A stretch of DNA of 64,000 nt, from contig CAVTTR010000012.1 of NCBI GenBank assembly GCA_963737745.1, positions 310,001 to 374,000 on the forward strand, read 5' to 3'. Below the pieces are notes generated by a model. It saw only the letters and a program-made list of their open reading frames with translations. It was not told the origin of the DNA and did not search any database. This document shows positions 27,204 to 35,718 of this stretch, piece by piece. Positions within the stretch are counted from its first letter, which is position 1; each line of letters starts with the position of its first letter. The DNA is from Bog-473 sp963737745. Its GTDB lineage: Bacteria > Actinomycetota > Acidimicrobiia > Acidimicrobiales > RAAP-2. The position numbers were made by a program, and so were the translations under genes.

Positions 27204-28489
27204 CGGACCCACTCGCCGTCCTGCAGAGGATCCGGGAGAGCCGCCCTCGCGCCATCCCCCGCGCCGGTGAAGTGTGCGAGATGTGCGCCGAGCCCATCCC
27301 CGATGAGCACGGGCATCTGGTCGATCTGGACGCGCGGAACCTGCTGTGTGCCTGCCGGGGCTGTTACCTGCTGTTCGTGTCCGAGGGCGCCGGTGGGTCG
27401 CACTACCGGTCGGTCCCGGACCGGTACCTGTCCTTCCCCGACTTCGCCTTGTCGCCCGAGCAGTGGGACAACCTGCAGATACCGGTCAGCGTGGCCTTCT
27501 TCTTTCTCAATTCTTCCCTCGACCGCGTGGCGGCGTTCTATCCCGGTCCGGCCGGGGCCACCGAGTCCGAGCTCCCGCTCACCACGTGGGCCGAGGTCAC
27601 CGCGGCCAATCCGGCCTTGAGCTCGTTACAACCGGACGTGGAGGCGTTCCTCGTGCGCGCGCAGTCGAAGCAGGGAGGTGCCGAGTGCTACATCGTCCCG
27701 ATCGACGCCTGCTACGAACTGGTCGGTCACCTGCGGCGGCTCTGGCGAGGCTTTGACGGGGGCAAGGAAGCCAACGCCAAGCTCGACGCATTCTTCGACG
27801 ACGTGAGAACCAGGGCCGGGTATGAGATGACCGTGCTCTCGTTCGCCGTCATCGGCTCTCGGGCCGAGCCGCACGCCGCCGTGCCGACGATCATGCTGCG
27901 CCTACGGGCCGAAGAGGTCGATGGCTTCAGCGTGCATGCGCTCGCGCTGCGCTGTCAGATCCGCATTGAGCCGCAACGACGTCGCTATGGGCCGCAGGAA
28001 GAAGAGCGGCTCTATGACTTGTTCGGGGAGACACCGCAGTGGGGCGACTCCCTCCGACCGTTTCTTTGGACGCACGTGTCGACGACCATCGGCAAGTTCG
28101 ATGGCGCCACCGAATTCGATCTCCCGGTCGAGTGCACCTACGACTTCGACGTGGCCGGGGCCAAGTATCTGCATGCCCTGACCGATGGGCAGATCCCGCT
28201 CCTGCTCCTCTTTTCGGGCACTGTTTTTACCCGCGGTCAATCGGGCCTTACCCGGGGTCAATCGGGCTTCTCGGTCGAGCCACTCTCGTGGTCGCTCGAG
28301 GCCAGACACGACATGCCGGTGTCGGTGTGGCGGGACATGATGGACCTGTACTTCCCCAACAGCGGATGGATCCGTCTCGGTTGCGACACGCTGCATGCCC
28401 TCCAGCGCTTCCGGGCCCGCCGCGGCCTTCCCACCTGGGACCACGCCTTCGAGCAGCTATTGAAGGAAGCGGGCGAGGAAGCGTCATGA
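27200..28489 (+). CDS. DUF5947-DUF6084-like fusion protein of the hydrogenase operon
   Basis: This 429-aa protein starts at GTG 27200 within the previous stop. The N-terminal half resembles the DUF5947 family: a Cys-rich module (CEMCAEPIPDEHGHLVDL, LLCACRGC), then YRSVPDRYLSFPDF. The C-terminal half (from about residue 205) resembles DUF6084: RCQIRIEPQRRRYGPQEEERLYDLFGETPQWG and VECTYDFDVAGAKYLHAL, then LLLLFSGTVF. From memory these are separate neighbouring genes in Streptomyces-type group 1h loci; here they are one chain. Four Cys could bind zinc or an Fe-S cluster. Role in hydrogenase biogenesis or coupling is inferred from neighbourhood. A duplicated TRGQSG heptad near residue 345 is a local peculiarity. 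Confidence 0.78.
   Translation: MTDPLAVLQRIRESRPRAIPRAGEVCEMCAEPIPDEHGHLVDLDARNLLCACRGCYLLFVSEGAGGSHYRSVPDRYLSFPDFALSPEQWDNLQIPVSVAFFFLNSSLDRVAAFYPGPAGATESELPLTTWAEVTAANPALSSLQPDVEAFLVRAQSKQGGAECYIVPIDACYELVGHLRRLWRGFDGGKEANAKLDAFFDDVRTRAGYEMTVLSFAVIGSRAEPHAAVPTIMLRLRAEEVDGFSVHALALRCQIRIEPQRRRYGPQEEERLYDLFGETPQWGDSLRPFLWTHVSTTIGKFDGATEFDLPVECTYDFDVAGAKYLHALTDGQIPLLLLFSGTVFTRGQSGLTRGQSGFSVEPLSWSLEARHDMPVSVWRDMMDLYFPNSGWIRLGCDTLHALQRFRARRGLPTWDHAFEQLLKEAGEEAS
28227..28268. repeat. Imperfect 21-bp direct duplication inside the fusion gene
   Basis: 28227-28247 and 28248-28268 differ at two positions and encode TRGQSGL and TRGQSGF in frame, so the duplication adds seven residues without disturbing the protein. 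Confidence 0.85.
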
Positions 28490-29940
28490 CCGACCCGTTC
28501 GACGCCGCGCGCTCCGTGGCCGATGCCGTCCTCTACGAGGGGTACGTGCTCTATCCGTATCGAGCGTCGTCACGGAAGAACCAGGCCAGATTCCAATGGG
28601 GCGTGCTCGTTCCCCGAGGCTTCAGCGAGGCCGAAGGGTCCGAACGCTGGTCGATGCGCTCCGACTGCGTGCTCGAAGCGGGGCCGGCGCCACTTCTCTC
28701 GGTGCGCATCCGATGCCTGCAGGCGCAGCGACGACGGTGCGAACAGCGGATCGGTCCCGCCGGCCCCGCCAGCCAAGACGGCCGCGAGGGTGACGCCACC
28801 TTCGAGCCCGTGGCTACCCTCGAGGTCGACGGCGTGGTGCATATGGCCTGGGACGAAGTGGTCGATCAGGTGGTCGATCTTCCCGCCCTGACGCTCAAGG
28901 CCGGTGAGGGGTTCACGCACACCGAGCCGTTCTTCTTCGAAGCGGCGGAGGAGACCGAACTCATCCGCAACAACGCCGACACGGTGGTGGGCCGCTTCGT
29001 GCGATCGCGCGCGCCGATCACCGGCGTGGCGCGCCTCTGTGCCAGCACACCGGACCCGGATCGCCCGTTCCTCAAGATCACGGTGGCGGTGGAGAACAGC
29101 ACGGCATGGTCCGGGGGTGGCCTGCACCGCGACGACGCCATGGCACAGAGCTTGATTGCCGTGCACACCATGTGCGCGGTCGAGGGGGGCAGATTCATAT
29201 CCCTCCTCGATCCCCCGGCCCAGGCCCTCGCTGCCACCGAGACCTGTCAGAGCGACGGGGCCTATTCGGTGCTCATCGGGAACGACGACGTCGTCGTGCT
29301 GTCGTCGCCCATCATCCTCTACGACCACCCCGAGGTGGCCCCGCAGAGCCCCGGGGATCTCTATGACTCCTTGGAGATCGATGAAATCCTGGCCCTGCGT
29401 GTCATGACCTTGACCGATGAAGAGAAGTCCGAGGCTCGCGGCACGGACCCCCGGGCGGCCGCCATCATCGATCGCTGCGACGACATGTCCGCCGAGACGC
29501 TCGGTGCCCTCCACGGGCAGATGCGCCCGGTCGACTCCATCTTCCACGCGGCAACGGCGGCACCCTCGACGTGCCCACATGGGGGAGACCCCACCGGGGG
29601 GGACACCGGCGGCAACGTCGTCGAGCCGCCGTGGTGGGACCCCGCCACGGACGCATCGTTCGATCCGTGGTCCGAGACAGCGTGGGTACGAGGCGTGGCC
29701 ATCACCAAAGGCAGCGCGGTGCGGCTGCACCCCTCGCATCGAGCCGACGCCCACGACATGTTCTGGCGCGGCATGCCCGCCACGGTGGCCGGCGTGTTCA
29801 CCGACGTCGACGGAGATCAGCACGTCGCGGTGACGGTGAACGACGATCCGGCCACCGAGGAATTGTCCTGGCAGGGCCGTTACCTGTTCTTTCATCCCGA
29901 CGAGGTGGAACCCCTGGCGGAATTGAGGGAAGAACGATGA
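28486..29940 (+). CDS. Uncharacterised 484-aa protein of the hydrogenase operon
   Basis: ATG 28486 overlaps the previous stop (ATGA). I do not recognise a named domain. The chain begins VADAVLYEGYVLYPYRASSRKNQARFQWGVLVPRG and contains EGFTHTEPFFFEAAEE, ITVAVENSTAW, a mid-region PIILYDHPEVAPQSPGDLYDSLEIDEILALRVMTLTDEEK and a C-terminal small beta domain (GSAVRLHPSHRADAHDMFWRGMPATVAGVFTDVDG). There is no signal peptide or membrane segment and few Cys. The tight overlap on both sides implies a role with the hydrogenase; similar proteins occur in actinobacterial group 1h loci as I recall. Confidence 0.75.
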   Translation: MTDPFDAARSVADAVLYEGYVLYPYRASSRKNQARFQWGVLVPRGFSEAEGSERWSMRSDCVLEAGPAPLLSVRIRCLQAQRRRCEQRIGPAGPASQDGREGDATFEPVATLEVDGVVHMAWDEVVDQVVDLPALTLKAGEGFTHTEPFFFEAAEETELIRNNADTVVGRFVRSRAPITGVARLCASTPDPDRPFLKITVAVENSTAWSGGGLHRDDAMAQSLIAVHTMCAVEGGRFISLLDPPAQALAATETCQSDGAYSVLIGNDDVVVLSSPIILYDHPEVAPQSPGDLYDSLEIDEILALRVMTLTDEEKSEARGTDPRAAAIIDRCDDMSAETLGALHGQMRPVDSIFHAATAAPSTCPHGGDPTGGDTGGNVVEPPWWDPATDASFDPWSETAWVRGVAITKGSAVRLHPSHRADAHDMFWRGMPATVAGVFTDVDGDQHVAVTVNDDPATEELSWQGRYLFFHPDEVEPLAELREER

Positions 29941-30440
29941 CCGGCGGCGTCTTGGTGGCCGGCATCGGCAACATCTTCCAGTCCGACGATGGCTTCGGCG
30001 TCGAGGTGGCACACCGCCTGCGGATGCACGCTCTGCCGGCGGGCGTACGGGTCGAGGACTATGGCATCCGGGGCGTCCATCTGGCGTACGAGTTGCTCAA
30101 CGGCTTTGACGCGCTGATCCTGCTCGATGCCCTCCCCATGGGCGAGCCTCCCGGCACCTTGGCCATTTTGGAGCCGGATCTCGACGCACCGATGGTCGAC
30201 GACGGAACGAGCCCGGTCATGGACGCCCACACCATGAGCCCGCACGTGGTGCTGGCCACCCTGGCCCGCCTGGGTGGTCGGGTCGAGCCGACCTACGTGC
30301 TCGGGTGCGAGCCAGCCACGCTGGAAGAAGGCATGGCCTTGTCGCCGCCCGTGGCCGAGGCGGTCGACGGCGCCGTCGAGATGTGCATGGACCTGCTGGA
30401 GCAGTTACTCGAGCCAGCCGGAAAGGAGATGTCGTCATGA
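29937..30440 (+). CDS. Hydrogenase maturation protease (HyaD/HycI type, M52 family)
   Basis: This 167-aa nickel-dependent endopeptidase of the M52 fold has GIGNIFQSDDGFGVEVAHRL at the N-terminus (acidic nickel ligand in the DDGFG segment), YGIRGVHLAYELLNGFDALILLDA in the core and DAHTMSPH (His ligand). It would cut the C-terminal extension of HhyL after nickel insertion. It overlaps both neighbours by 4 nt. Confidence 0.9.
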   Translation: MTGGVLVAGIGNIFQSDDGFGVEVAHRLRMHALPAGVRVEDYGIRGVHLAYELLNGFDALILLDALPMGEPPGTLAILEPDLDAPMVDDGTSPVMDAHTMSPHVVLATLARLGGRVEPTYVLGCEPATLEEGMALSPPVAEAVDGAVEMCMDLLEQLLEPAGKEMSS

Positions 30441-30541
30441 TCCAACGAGCGATAGCCCTCGTGGTACTCGCAGGCGTGGCCACCATTGTGGTCAGGTCGG
30501 TTCCGGACATCAAGCGCTATCTGCGCATGCGGAGGATGTGA
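30437..30541 (+). CDS. 34-aa single-pass membrane peptide (DUF6893-like)
   Basis: ATG 30437 overlaps the protease stop (ATGA). The 34-aa peptide MIQRAIALVVLAGVATIVVR... has one hydrophobic helix (residues about 5-22) followed by a strongly basic tail (KRYLRMRRM). Similar tiny proteins sit at the same position in actinobacterial group 1h loci (DUF6893, from memory). A membrane anchor or assembly aid for the soluble hydrogenase is conceivable; unproven. Confidence 0.72.
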   Translation: MIQRAIALVVLAGVATIVVRSVPDIKRYLRMRRM

Positions 30542-30548
30542 GGCCGCC

Positions 30549-30836
30549 ATGTGCCTCGGCATCCCCGGTCAGATCCGCCAGTTCAGCGATGTCCACGAGC
30601 ACTTGGCTCGCGTCGAAGTGTCCGGTGTGATGCGGATCATCAACGTCGGGCTGCTCGAGGACGAGGACCTCCAACCCGGTGACTGGGTCCTCATCCATGT
30701 CGGGTTCGCCATGTCGAAGATCGATGAAGAGGAGGCTGCGCTCGCCCTCGCCTCCTTGCAGCTGATGGGCCAGGCCTACGACGACGAGCTGGAGGCGTTC
30801 TGGTCGTCGGCCATCGCCAGCGAGTCCAGGGACTGA
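30549..30836 (+). CDS. hypC: Hydrogenase assembly chaperone HypC
   Basis: This 95-aa HypC starts MCLGIPGQI, where Cys2 holds the Fe(CN)2CO precursor together with HypD. A beta-barrel core (ARVEVSGVMRIINVGLL, GDWVLIHVGFAMSKI) and a C-terminal helix complete it. It carries the iron-cyanide group to HhyL. It starts 7 nt after the membrane peptide and 16 nt before hypD. Confidence 0.93.
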   Translation: MCLGIPGQIRQFSDVHEHLARVEVSGVMRIINVGLLEDEDLQPGDWVLIHVGFAMSKIDEEEAALALASLQLMGQAYDDELEAFWSSAIASESRD

Positions 30837-30852
30837 GGAAGGGAGGGTCGCC

Positions 30853-31992
30853 ATGCGCTTCGTCGATGAGTACAGGGACCCGACGGCGGCGCGCGCCCTG
30901 GTGGCCCAGATCACGGCTCTGGCCGGCGACGACGAGTTCAAGTTCATGGAGGTGTGCGGCGGGCACACCCACACCATCTACCGGCACGGGATCGAACATG
31001 TCCTGCCCCCCCAGGTCGAGCTCGTGCACGGTCCAGGGTGTCCCGTGTGCGTCATTCCCATGGGCCGGGTGGACGATGCCACCGCGGTAGCCCGGGAGCC
31101 CGGGGTCATCTTCACCTCGTTCGGCGACATGATGCGGGTCCCCGGCAGCAATGGGAACCTGTTGCAGGCAAAAGCCGAGGGGGCGGACGTGCGCTTCGTC
31201 TACTCGCCCTTGGATGCGTTGAAGCTGGCGCAGGAGAACCCCGATCGCCGGGTGATGTTCTTTGCCGTCGGCTTCGAAACGACCGCGCCGTCGACCGCCC
31301 TCACCCTCTTGGCGGCCAAGGCGAAGGGGATCACCAACTTCAGCGTGTTCTCCAATCACGTGACGATCGTGCCGCCCCTCAAGGCGATCCTCGAGTCCCC
31401 CGACCTCCGACTCAACGGGTTCCTCGGGCCGGGCCACGTATCCACCGTGGTGGGACAGCGTCCCTACCGTTTCGTGCCGCATGAGTACGGTCTGCCGCTG
31501 GTGACGGCGGGCTTCGAACCGCTCGACATCCTTCAGGCCATCGCCATGCTGCTGACGCAGATCCGCCAGGGGCGCTGCGAGGTGGAGAACCAGTACGCAC
31601 GGGTCGTTCGAGAGGAGGGCAACCCACGCGCGCTCGGTGTCATGGCCGAGGTGTTCGAGTTGCGCCCCCATTTTGAATGGCGGGGACTGGGCTTCATCGC
31701 ACAGAGTGGCCTCAAACTGCGTCCGGAGTTCGCCGCCTTCGATGCGGAATTGCTCTACGACATCCCCGGGGTGCGGGTGGCTGACCCCAAGGCCTGCCAA
31801 TGCGGAGAGGTGCTCAAGGGTGTGATCAAGCCCTGGGAATGCAAGGTGTTCGGCACCGCGTGCACTCCCGAGACGCCGATCGGGACATGCATGGTCTCCT
31901 CCGAAGGAGCGTGTGCGGCCTATTACAACTTCGGCCGGATGCACCGTGAAGCCGCCGTGACCCTGGGTCGACGCAGCACACAGCCTGCATGA
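30853..31992 (+). CDS. hypD: Hydrogenase Fe-(CN)2CO scaffold protein HypD
   Basis: This 379-aa protein has the family motifs MEVCGGHTHTI, HGPGCPVCV and GFETTAPSTALTL, plus C-terminal Cys ligands of the [4Fe-4S] cluster (CQCGEVLKG, CTPETPIGTCMVSSEGACAAYYN). HypD receives cyanide from HypE and assembles the iron centre with HypC. Its stop overlaps the start of hypF. Confidence 0.95.
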   Translation: MRFVDEYRDPTAARALVAQITALAGDDEFKFMEVCGGHTHTIYRHGIEHVLPPQVELVHGPGCPVCVIPMGRVDDATAVAREPGVIFTSFGDMMRVPGSNGNLLQAKAEGADVRFVYSPLDALKLAQENPDRRVMFFAVGFETTAPSTALTLLAAKAKGITNFSVFSNHVTIVPPLKAILESPDLRLNGFLGPGHVSTVVGQRPYRFVPHEYGLPLVTAGFEPLDILQAIAMLLTQIRQGRCEVENQYARVVREEGNPRALGVMAEVFELRPHFEWRGLGFIAQSGLKLRPEFAAFDAELLYDIPGVRVADPKACQCGEVLKGVIKPWECKVFGTACTPETPIGTCMVSSEGACAAYYNFGRMHREAAVTLGRRSTQPA

Positions 31993-34328
31993 CTGCGTTG
32001 ACCGCCGCGCCGGTGCGCCAGCGGATCCGGGTGAACGGTGTCGTACAGGGCGTTGGGTTTCGTCCCTACGTCCACCGGTTGGCCACCGACCTCGATCTGT
32101 GCGGGTACGTGGGCAACGACAGCGACGGCGTCTTCATTGAAGTCCAGGGCGACGAGCTCACGCTGCATCGCTTCACGGAGTTGCTCGTTGACGAGGCCCC
32201 GCCGCTGGCCCGGATCTTCGGCCTTGAGTCGGCCGACGTCCCGCTGCGACACGAGTCCGGCTTCCGCATCGTCGAAAGCCATACCCTCGCCACACCGCGC
32301 ACGTTCGTGGCGCCGGACGTCGCCGTCTGCGCCGACTGTTTGGCCGAGATGTTCGATCCCGCTGATCGCCGCTGGCGCTACCCCTTCATCAACTGCACCA
32401 ACTGTGGTCCCCGCTTCACCATCACACGCCGGCTCCCCTACGACCGTCCGCACACGACGATGGACCAGTTCGTCTTGTGTGACGCCTGCGCCGCCGAGTA
32501 CAACGCTCCCACCGATCGCCGCTTTCACGCCCAGCCGGTGGCCTGTGCCAGCTGCGGCCCACGCCTCTGGCTCGTGAGTCGGCGCGGCATCACACACGGC
32601 ACCGATGCCGCCCTGGGCGCCACGCAGGAGATGCTCACGAGCGGCGCCATCGTCGCCATCAAGGGACTGGGCGGCTACCACCTGGCCTGCGATGCCACGT
32701 CGCCCGCCGCCGTGGCGACCCTGCGTCAGCGCAAGCACCGAGGAGACAAGCCACTGGCCGTCATGGTGCGCGACCTCGAAACCGCACACGCTCTGGCCTT
32801 CATCGATCGGCGTGAAGAAGCACTCCTCGGGAGTGCCGAGCGTCCCATTGTGCTCCTGGCCAAACGCCCGCATACCGCGTTGGCCGACGGCATCGCGCCG
32901 GGCAATCCGAGCATCGGGCTCTTGCTGGCGTACACGCCGCTCCACCATCTTCTGTTCGCGCCGGTGCCGCACAGCGATCAAGAGCCCCCGACCGTTCTGG
33001 TCATGACCAGTGGGAACCTCACCGACGAGCCCATCTGTTATGAGGACGCCGACGCGCGCACCCGACTCGCGCACATCGCTGATGGGTGGTTGGTGCACGA
33101 CCGTCCCATCCACGTGCCCTGCGACGACTCGGTCGTGCGCCTGGGTGTCGGCAAGAGCGGGGTCGGTGACAGCGGTGTCATGCCGATCCGCCGTTCGCGC
33201 GGCTATGCCCCGCTCCCCGTCCGCCTGCCCTTCGACGTGGCCCCGGTGCTGGCCATGGGAGGAGAGCTGAAGAACACCTTCTGTCTCGCCTCGGGCCGCC
33301 ATGCGTGGGTGAGCCAGCACATCGGCGACATGGGCAGTCTCGAGACGCTGGACGCCTTCACACGCTCGACCCGTCAATTCAGCGACATGTATGCCGTCGA
33401 CCCCGGGACGATCGCGGCCGACGCCCACCCCGGCTATCAGACTCGGCGCTGGGCCGAAGAACAAGGGAACCGCGAGGTCTTCCTCGTCCAACACCATCAC
33501 GCCCACATCGCCGCCGTCATGGTGGAGCACGGCGTGCCCGCAGACGAAGACGTCATCGGCTTCGCCTTCGATGGCACCGGCTACGGCACCGACGGCGCCA
33601 TCTGGGGCGGTGAAGTCCTTCTCGCCGACTATCGCCGGTTCGAGCGAGCGGGACATCTTCGCTACGTGCCCTTACCCGGGGGTGATGCCACGATTCGCCG
33701 GCCCTATCGGGCCGCGCTCGCCCACCTGTGGGCGGCCGGGATCGAGTGGGCGCCCGACCTCCCGCCCGTCCAACACGCCGCCACGAGTGAGCGAGATGTC
33801 GTGCAGCGCCAACTCGAGCACGCCGTGCACTGCGTCCCGACGTCGAGCATGGGGCGTCTCTTCGATGCGGTGAGCTCCCTGCTCGGCTTGCGGCACGAGG
33901 CCTCCTACGAAGCGCAAGCGGCCATGGAGCTCGAATGGGCGGCGGACGGGCACCTCGAAGGGGCACGGCCCTATTGCTTTGGCCTCGTCGACGGAGAGAT
34001 CGACCCGGCGCCCGTCCTGCGCTCCATCATCGACGACCTGCGGGCCGGCTGCCCCGTCGGTTCGATGGCGGCCGGCTTCCACCTGGCCGTGGCCGACCTC
34101 ATGGCGCAGGTAGCGGTGGATCTGCGGGCGCATCGGGGTATGCAGCGTGTGGCGCTCAGCGGCGGCGTCTTTCAAAACGTCCTCCTCCTGCGGCTGGCCC
34201 AGGAAAAGTTGATGGCGCATCACTTCGAGGTGCTCGTGCACCACCTTGTCCCTCCCAACGACGGCGGCTTGGCCCTGGGACAGGCGGTTGTGGCCGGCCT
34301 CGCTGCGGCGAAGGGTCGGGCAACGTGA
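31989..34328 (+). CDS. hypF: Carbamoyltransferase HypF
   Basis: This 779-aa, full-length protein has domains in order: acylphosphatase (VVQGVGFRPYVHRLA, residues about 15-100); two zinc fingers (CADCLAEMFD...CTNCGPRF, CDACAAEY...CASCGP, about 110-185); a YrdC-like nucleotidyltransferase (IVAIKGLGGYHLACDAT, about 205-390); and a Kae1-like domain (HHHAHIAAVMVEHG, FDGTGYGTDGAIWGGE). It adenylates carbamoyl phosphate and carbamoylates the C-terminal Cys of HypE, the source of the cyanide ligands. It overlaps hypD and the next gene by 4 nt. Confidence 0.95.
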   Translation: MTALTAAPVRQRIRVNGVVQGVGFRPYVHRLATDLDLCGYVGNDSDGVFIEVQGDELTLHRFTELLVDEAPPLARIFGLESADVPLRHESGFRIVESHTLATPRTFVAPDVAVCADCLAEMFDPADRRWRYPFINCTNCGPRFTITRRLPYDRPHTTMDQFVLCDACAAEYNAPTDRRFHAQPVACASCGPRLWLVSRRGITHGTDAALGATQEMLTSGAIVAIKGLGGYHLACDATSPAAVATLRQRKHRGDKPLAVMVRDLETAHALAFIDRREEALLGSAERPIVLLAKRPHTALADGIAPGNPSIGLLLAYTPLHHLLFAPVPHSDQEPPTVLVMTSGNLTDEPICYEDADARTRLAHIADGWLVHDRPIHVPCDDSVVRLGVGKSGVGDSGVMPIRRSRGYAPLPVRLPFDVAPVLAMGGELKNTFCLASGRHAWVSQHIGDMGSLETLDAFTRSTRQFSDMYAVDPGTIAADAHPGYQTRRWAEEQGNREVFLVQHHHAHIAAVMVEHGVPADEDVIGFAFDGTGYGTDGAIWGGEVLLADYRRFERAGHLRYVPLPGGDATIRRPYRAALAHLWAAGIEWAPDLPPVQHAATSERDVVQRQLEHAVHCVPTSSMGRLFDAVSSLLGLRHEASYEAQAAMELEWAADGHLEGARPYCFGLVDGEIDPAPVLRSIIDDLRAGCPVGSMAAGFHLAVADLMAQVAVDLRAHRGMQRVALSGGVFQNVLLLRLAQEKLMAHHFEVLVHHLVPPNDGGLALGQAVVAGLAAAKGRAT

Positions 34329-35062
34329 TCGATCAGGAACCATCCCGTGCGGGGCTCGGCCTCGACCAGACCTCGGCCCCGGCGGCCGAGCTGGCCCGCG
34401 CCGCGCTGACGTTGGCCCAGGCCTTCGCGGCGGGAGCCACCATGTGGTGCGTGGCTCCGGAGTGGCCCTCCCATGCTCACCACGTCGCGGTGGAGTTCGT
34501 GCATCCGGTGATCGTCGGGAAGCGGGCGTTGCCGACGCGCAGCCTCGAAGCGGCCGAGGCAGAGGACGCGCTGCGTGTGCTGGCCCGTCCGGGCGACGTC
34601 CTGTTGCTCGTCGGTCCGGCGCGGACCGACATGGTGGATCTCCTCAGCCGGGCCGAGGCCTGGGGACTGACACGGGTCTGGGTGGGAGCGGGCCGTCGCC
34701 CGTCGGCCAGCCGGGTCGACCACATCGTCTGGTCGCCGACGGCGTATCCCGAACTGGCGGCGCACTCGGGTGACGTCGTGCTGCTCTATCACCTGCTGTG
34801 GGAGCTGACCCATGTGGTGTTCGAGCATCCTGGTTTGCTCTCCCCCGAGAGCGCCTGCAACGAAGAGGTGTGCATCACCTGCTCGGACGAGGGAAAGGTG
34901 GCCGAGGTGCGGGCCGTGCGCACCGATGGACTGGTCGACGTGATCTCGGAGGGACGGTCCGAAACAATCGACGTCAGCCTGGTCGACCCGGTGAGCCGGG
35001 GCGATCTGCTCTTGATCCATGCCGGAGTGGCCTTGACCACGCTCGTGCCGGGTCGATCATGA
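34325..35062 (+). CDS. SIS-like domain fused to a HypC-like domain
   Basis: This 245-aa protein starts at GTG 34325 in the hypF stop. Residues about 20-150 look like a sugar-isomerase (SIS)-type Rossmann domain (AFAAGATMWCVAPEW, RPGDVLLLVGPA, WGLTRVWVGAGRRP). Residues about 175-245 resemble HypC/HupF: CNEEVCITCSDEGKVAEVRAV, then RGDLLLIHAGVALTTL. It lacks the Met-Cys N-terminus of canonical HypC, so its Cys would have to act internally. A canonical hypC is also present in the operon. It overlaps the next SIS gene by 4 nt. It may be a second iron-centre chaperone tied to a sugar-phosphate-binding module; function unknown. Confidence 0.78.
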   Translation: MIDQEPSRAGLGLDQTSAPAAELARAALTLAQAFAAGATMWCVAPEWPSHAHHVAVEFVHPVIVGKRALPTRSLEAAEAEDALRVLARPGDVLLLVGPARTDMVDLLSRAEAWGLTRVWVGAGRRPSASRVDHIVWSPTAYPELAAHSGDVVLLYHLLWELTHVVFEHPGLLSPESACNEEVCITCSDEGKVAEVRAVRTDGLVDVISEGRSETIDVSLVDPVSRGDLLLIHAGVALTTLVPGRS

Positions 35063-35718
35063 GCGCCGAGCCGACCAGCTTTCTCTATCCCTTCATTGAG
35101 GCGGAGGAGCGCGACGCCAGCACGCTCCTGGTCGACCTGGCCCGGTCGGCCGAGGCCAAAATGCTCGAGAGCGAGGCGCTGCGCCGAGACAGCATCGAGA
35201 AGAACCGGCTGACCACTGCGCAGGCCGGGGCCGCCATGGCGCACCGGTTCGATCAGGGCGGCCGGCTGTTCGCCTTCGGAAATGGGGGGAGCGCCACCGA
35301 CGCCGAAGGGACGGTCCAACTTTTTCGTGACCCGCCTCACGGACCCGCGCTCCCTGCCCTGTCCCTGGTCGAGGACCGCGCTGTCCTGACCGCGTTGGCC
35401 AACGATGTCGGATTCGAACTGGTCTTTTCCCGACAGCTCATCGCCCAGGCCCGGCCGGGTGACATCGCTCTGGGATTTTCCACCAGTGGCGACTCGGTCA
35501 ATGTCCTGCGGGGACTCGAGGAAGCGTCGCGCCGCGGCCTGCTCACGATCGGCCTGTGCGGGTACGAGGGCTCGGCCATGGCCCACAGCGAGACGGTCGA
35601 ACATTGCCTGATTGTCCGCTCCGAAAGCGTGCACCGCATTCAGGAGGCCCAGGCCGCCGTGACCCTGCAGCTCTGGGCGACGGTGCAGCAGCATCTCGAC
35701 GGAGGGGGAACGCCATGA
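35059..35718 (+). CDS. SIS-domain protein (GmhA/DiaA-like) of the hydrogenase operon
   Basis: This 219-aa protein has the phosphosugar-binding SIS fold as in GmhA-type sedoheptulose-7-phosphate isomerases: GRLFAFGNGGSATDAEG, SLVEDRAVLTALANDVGFELVFSRQL, GDIALGFSTSGDSVNVLRGLE and a C-terminal helix IQEAQAAVTLQLW. The FGNGGSA and STSGxS loops that hold the sugar phosphate are intact. SIS genes have been seen in other actinobacterial group 1h loci as I recall, but their role is not established. It overlaps the SIS-HypC fusion upstream and hypE downstream by 4 nt. Confidence 0.85.
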   Translation: MSAEPTSFLYPFIEAEERDASTLLVDLARSAEAKMLESEALRRDSIEKNRLTTAQAGAAMAHRFDQGGRLFAFGNGGSATDAEGTVQLFRDPPHGPALPALSLVEDRAVLTALANDVGFELVFSRQLIAQARPGDIALGFSTSGDSVNVLRGLEEASRRGLLTIGLCGYEGSAMAHSETVEHCLIVRSESVHRIQEAQAAVTLQLWATVQQHLDGGGTP

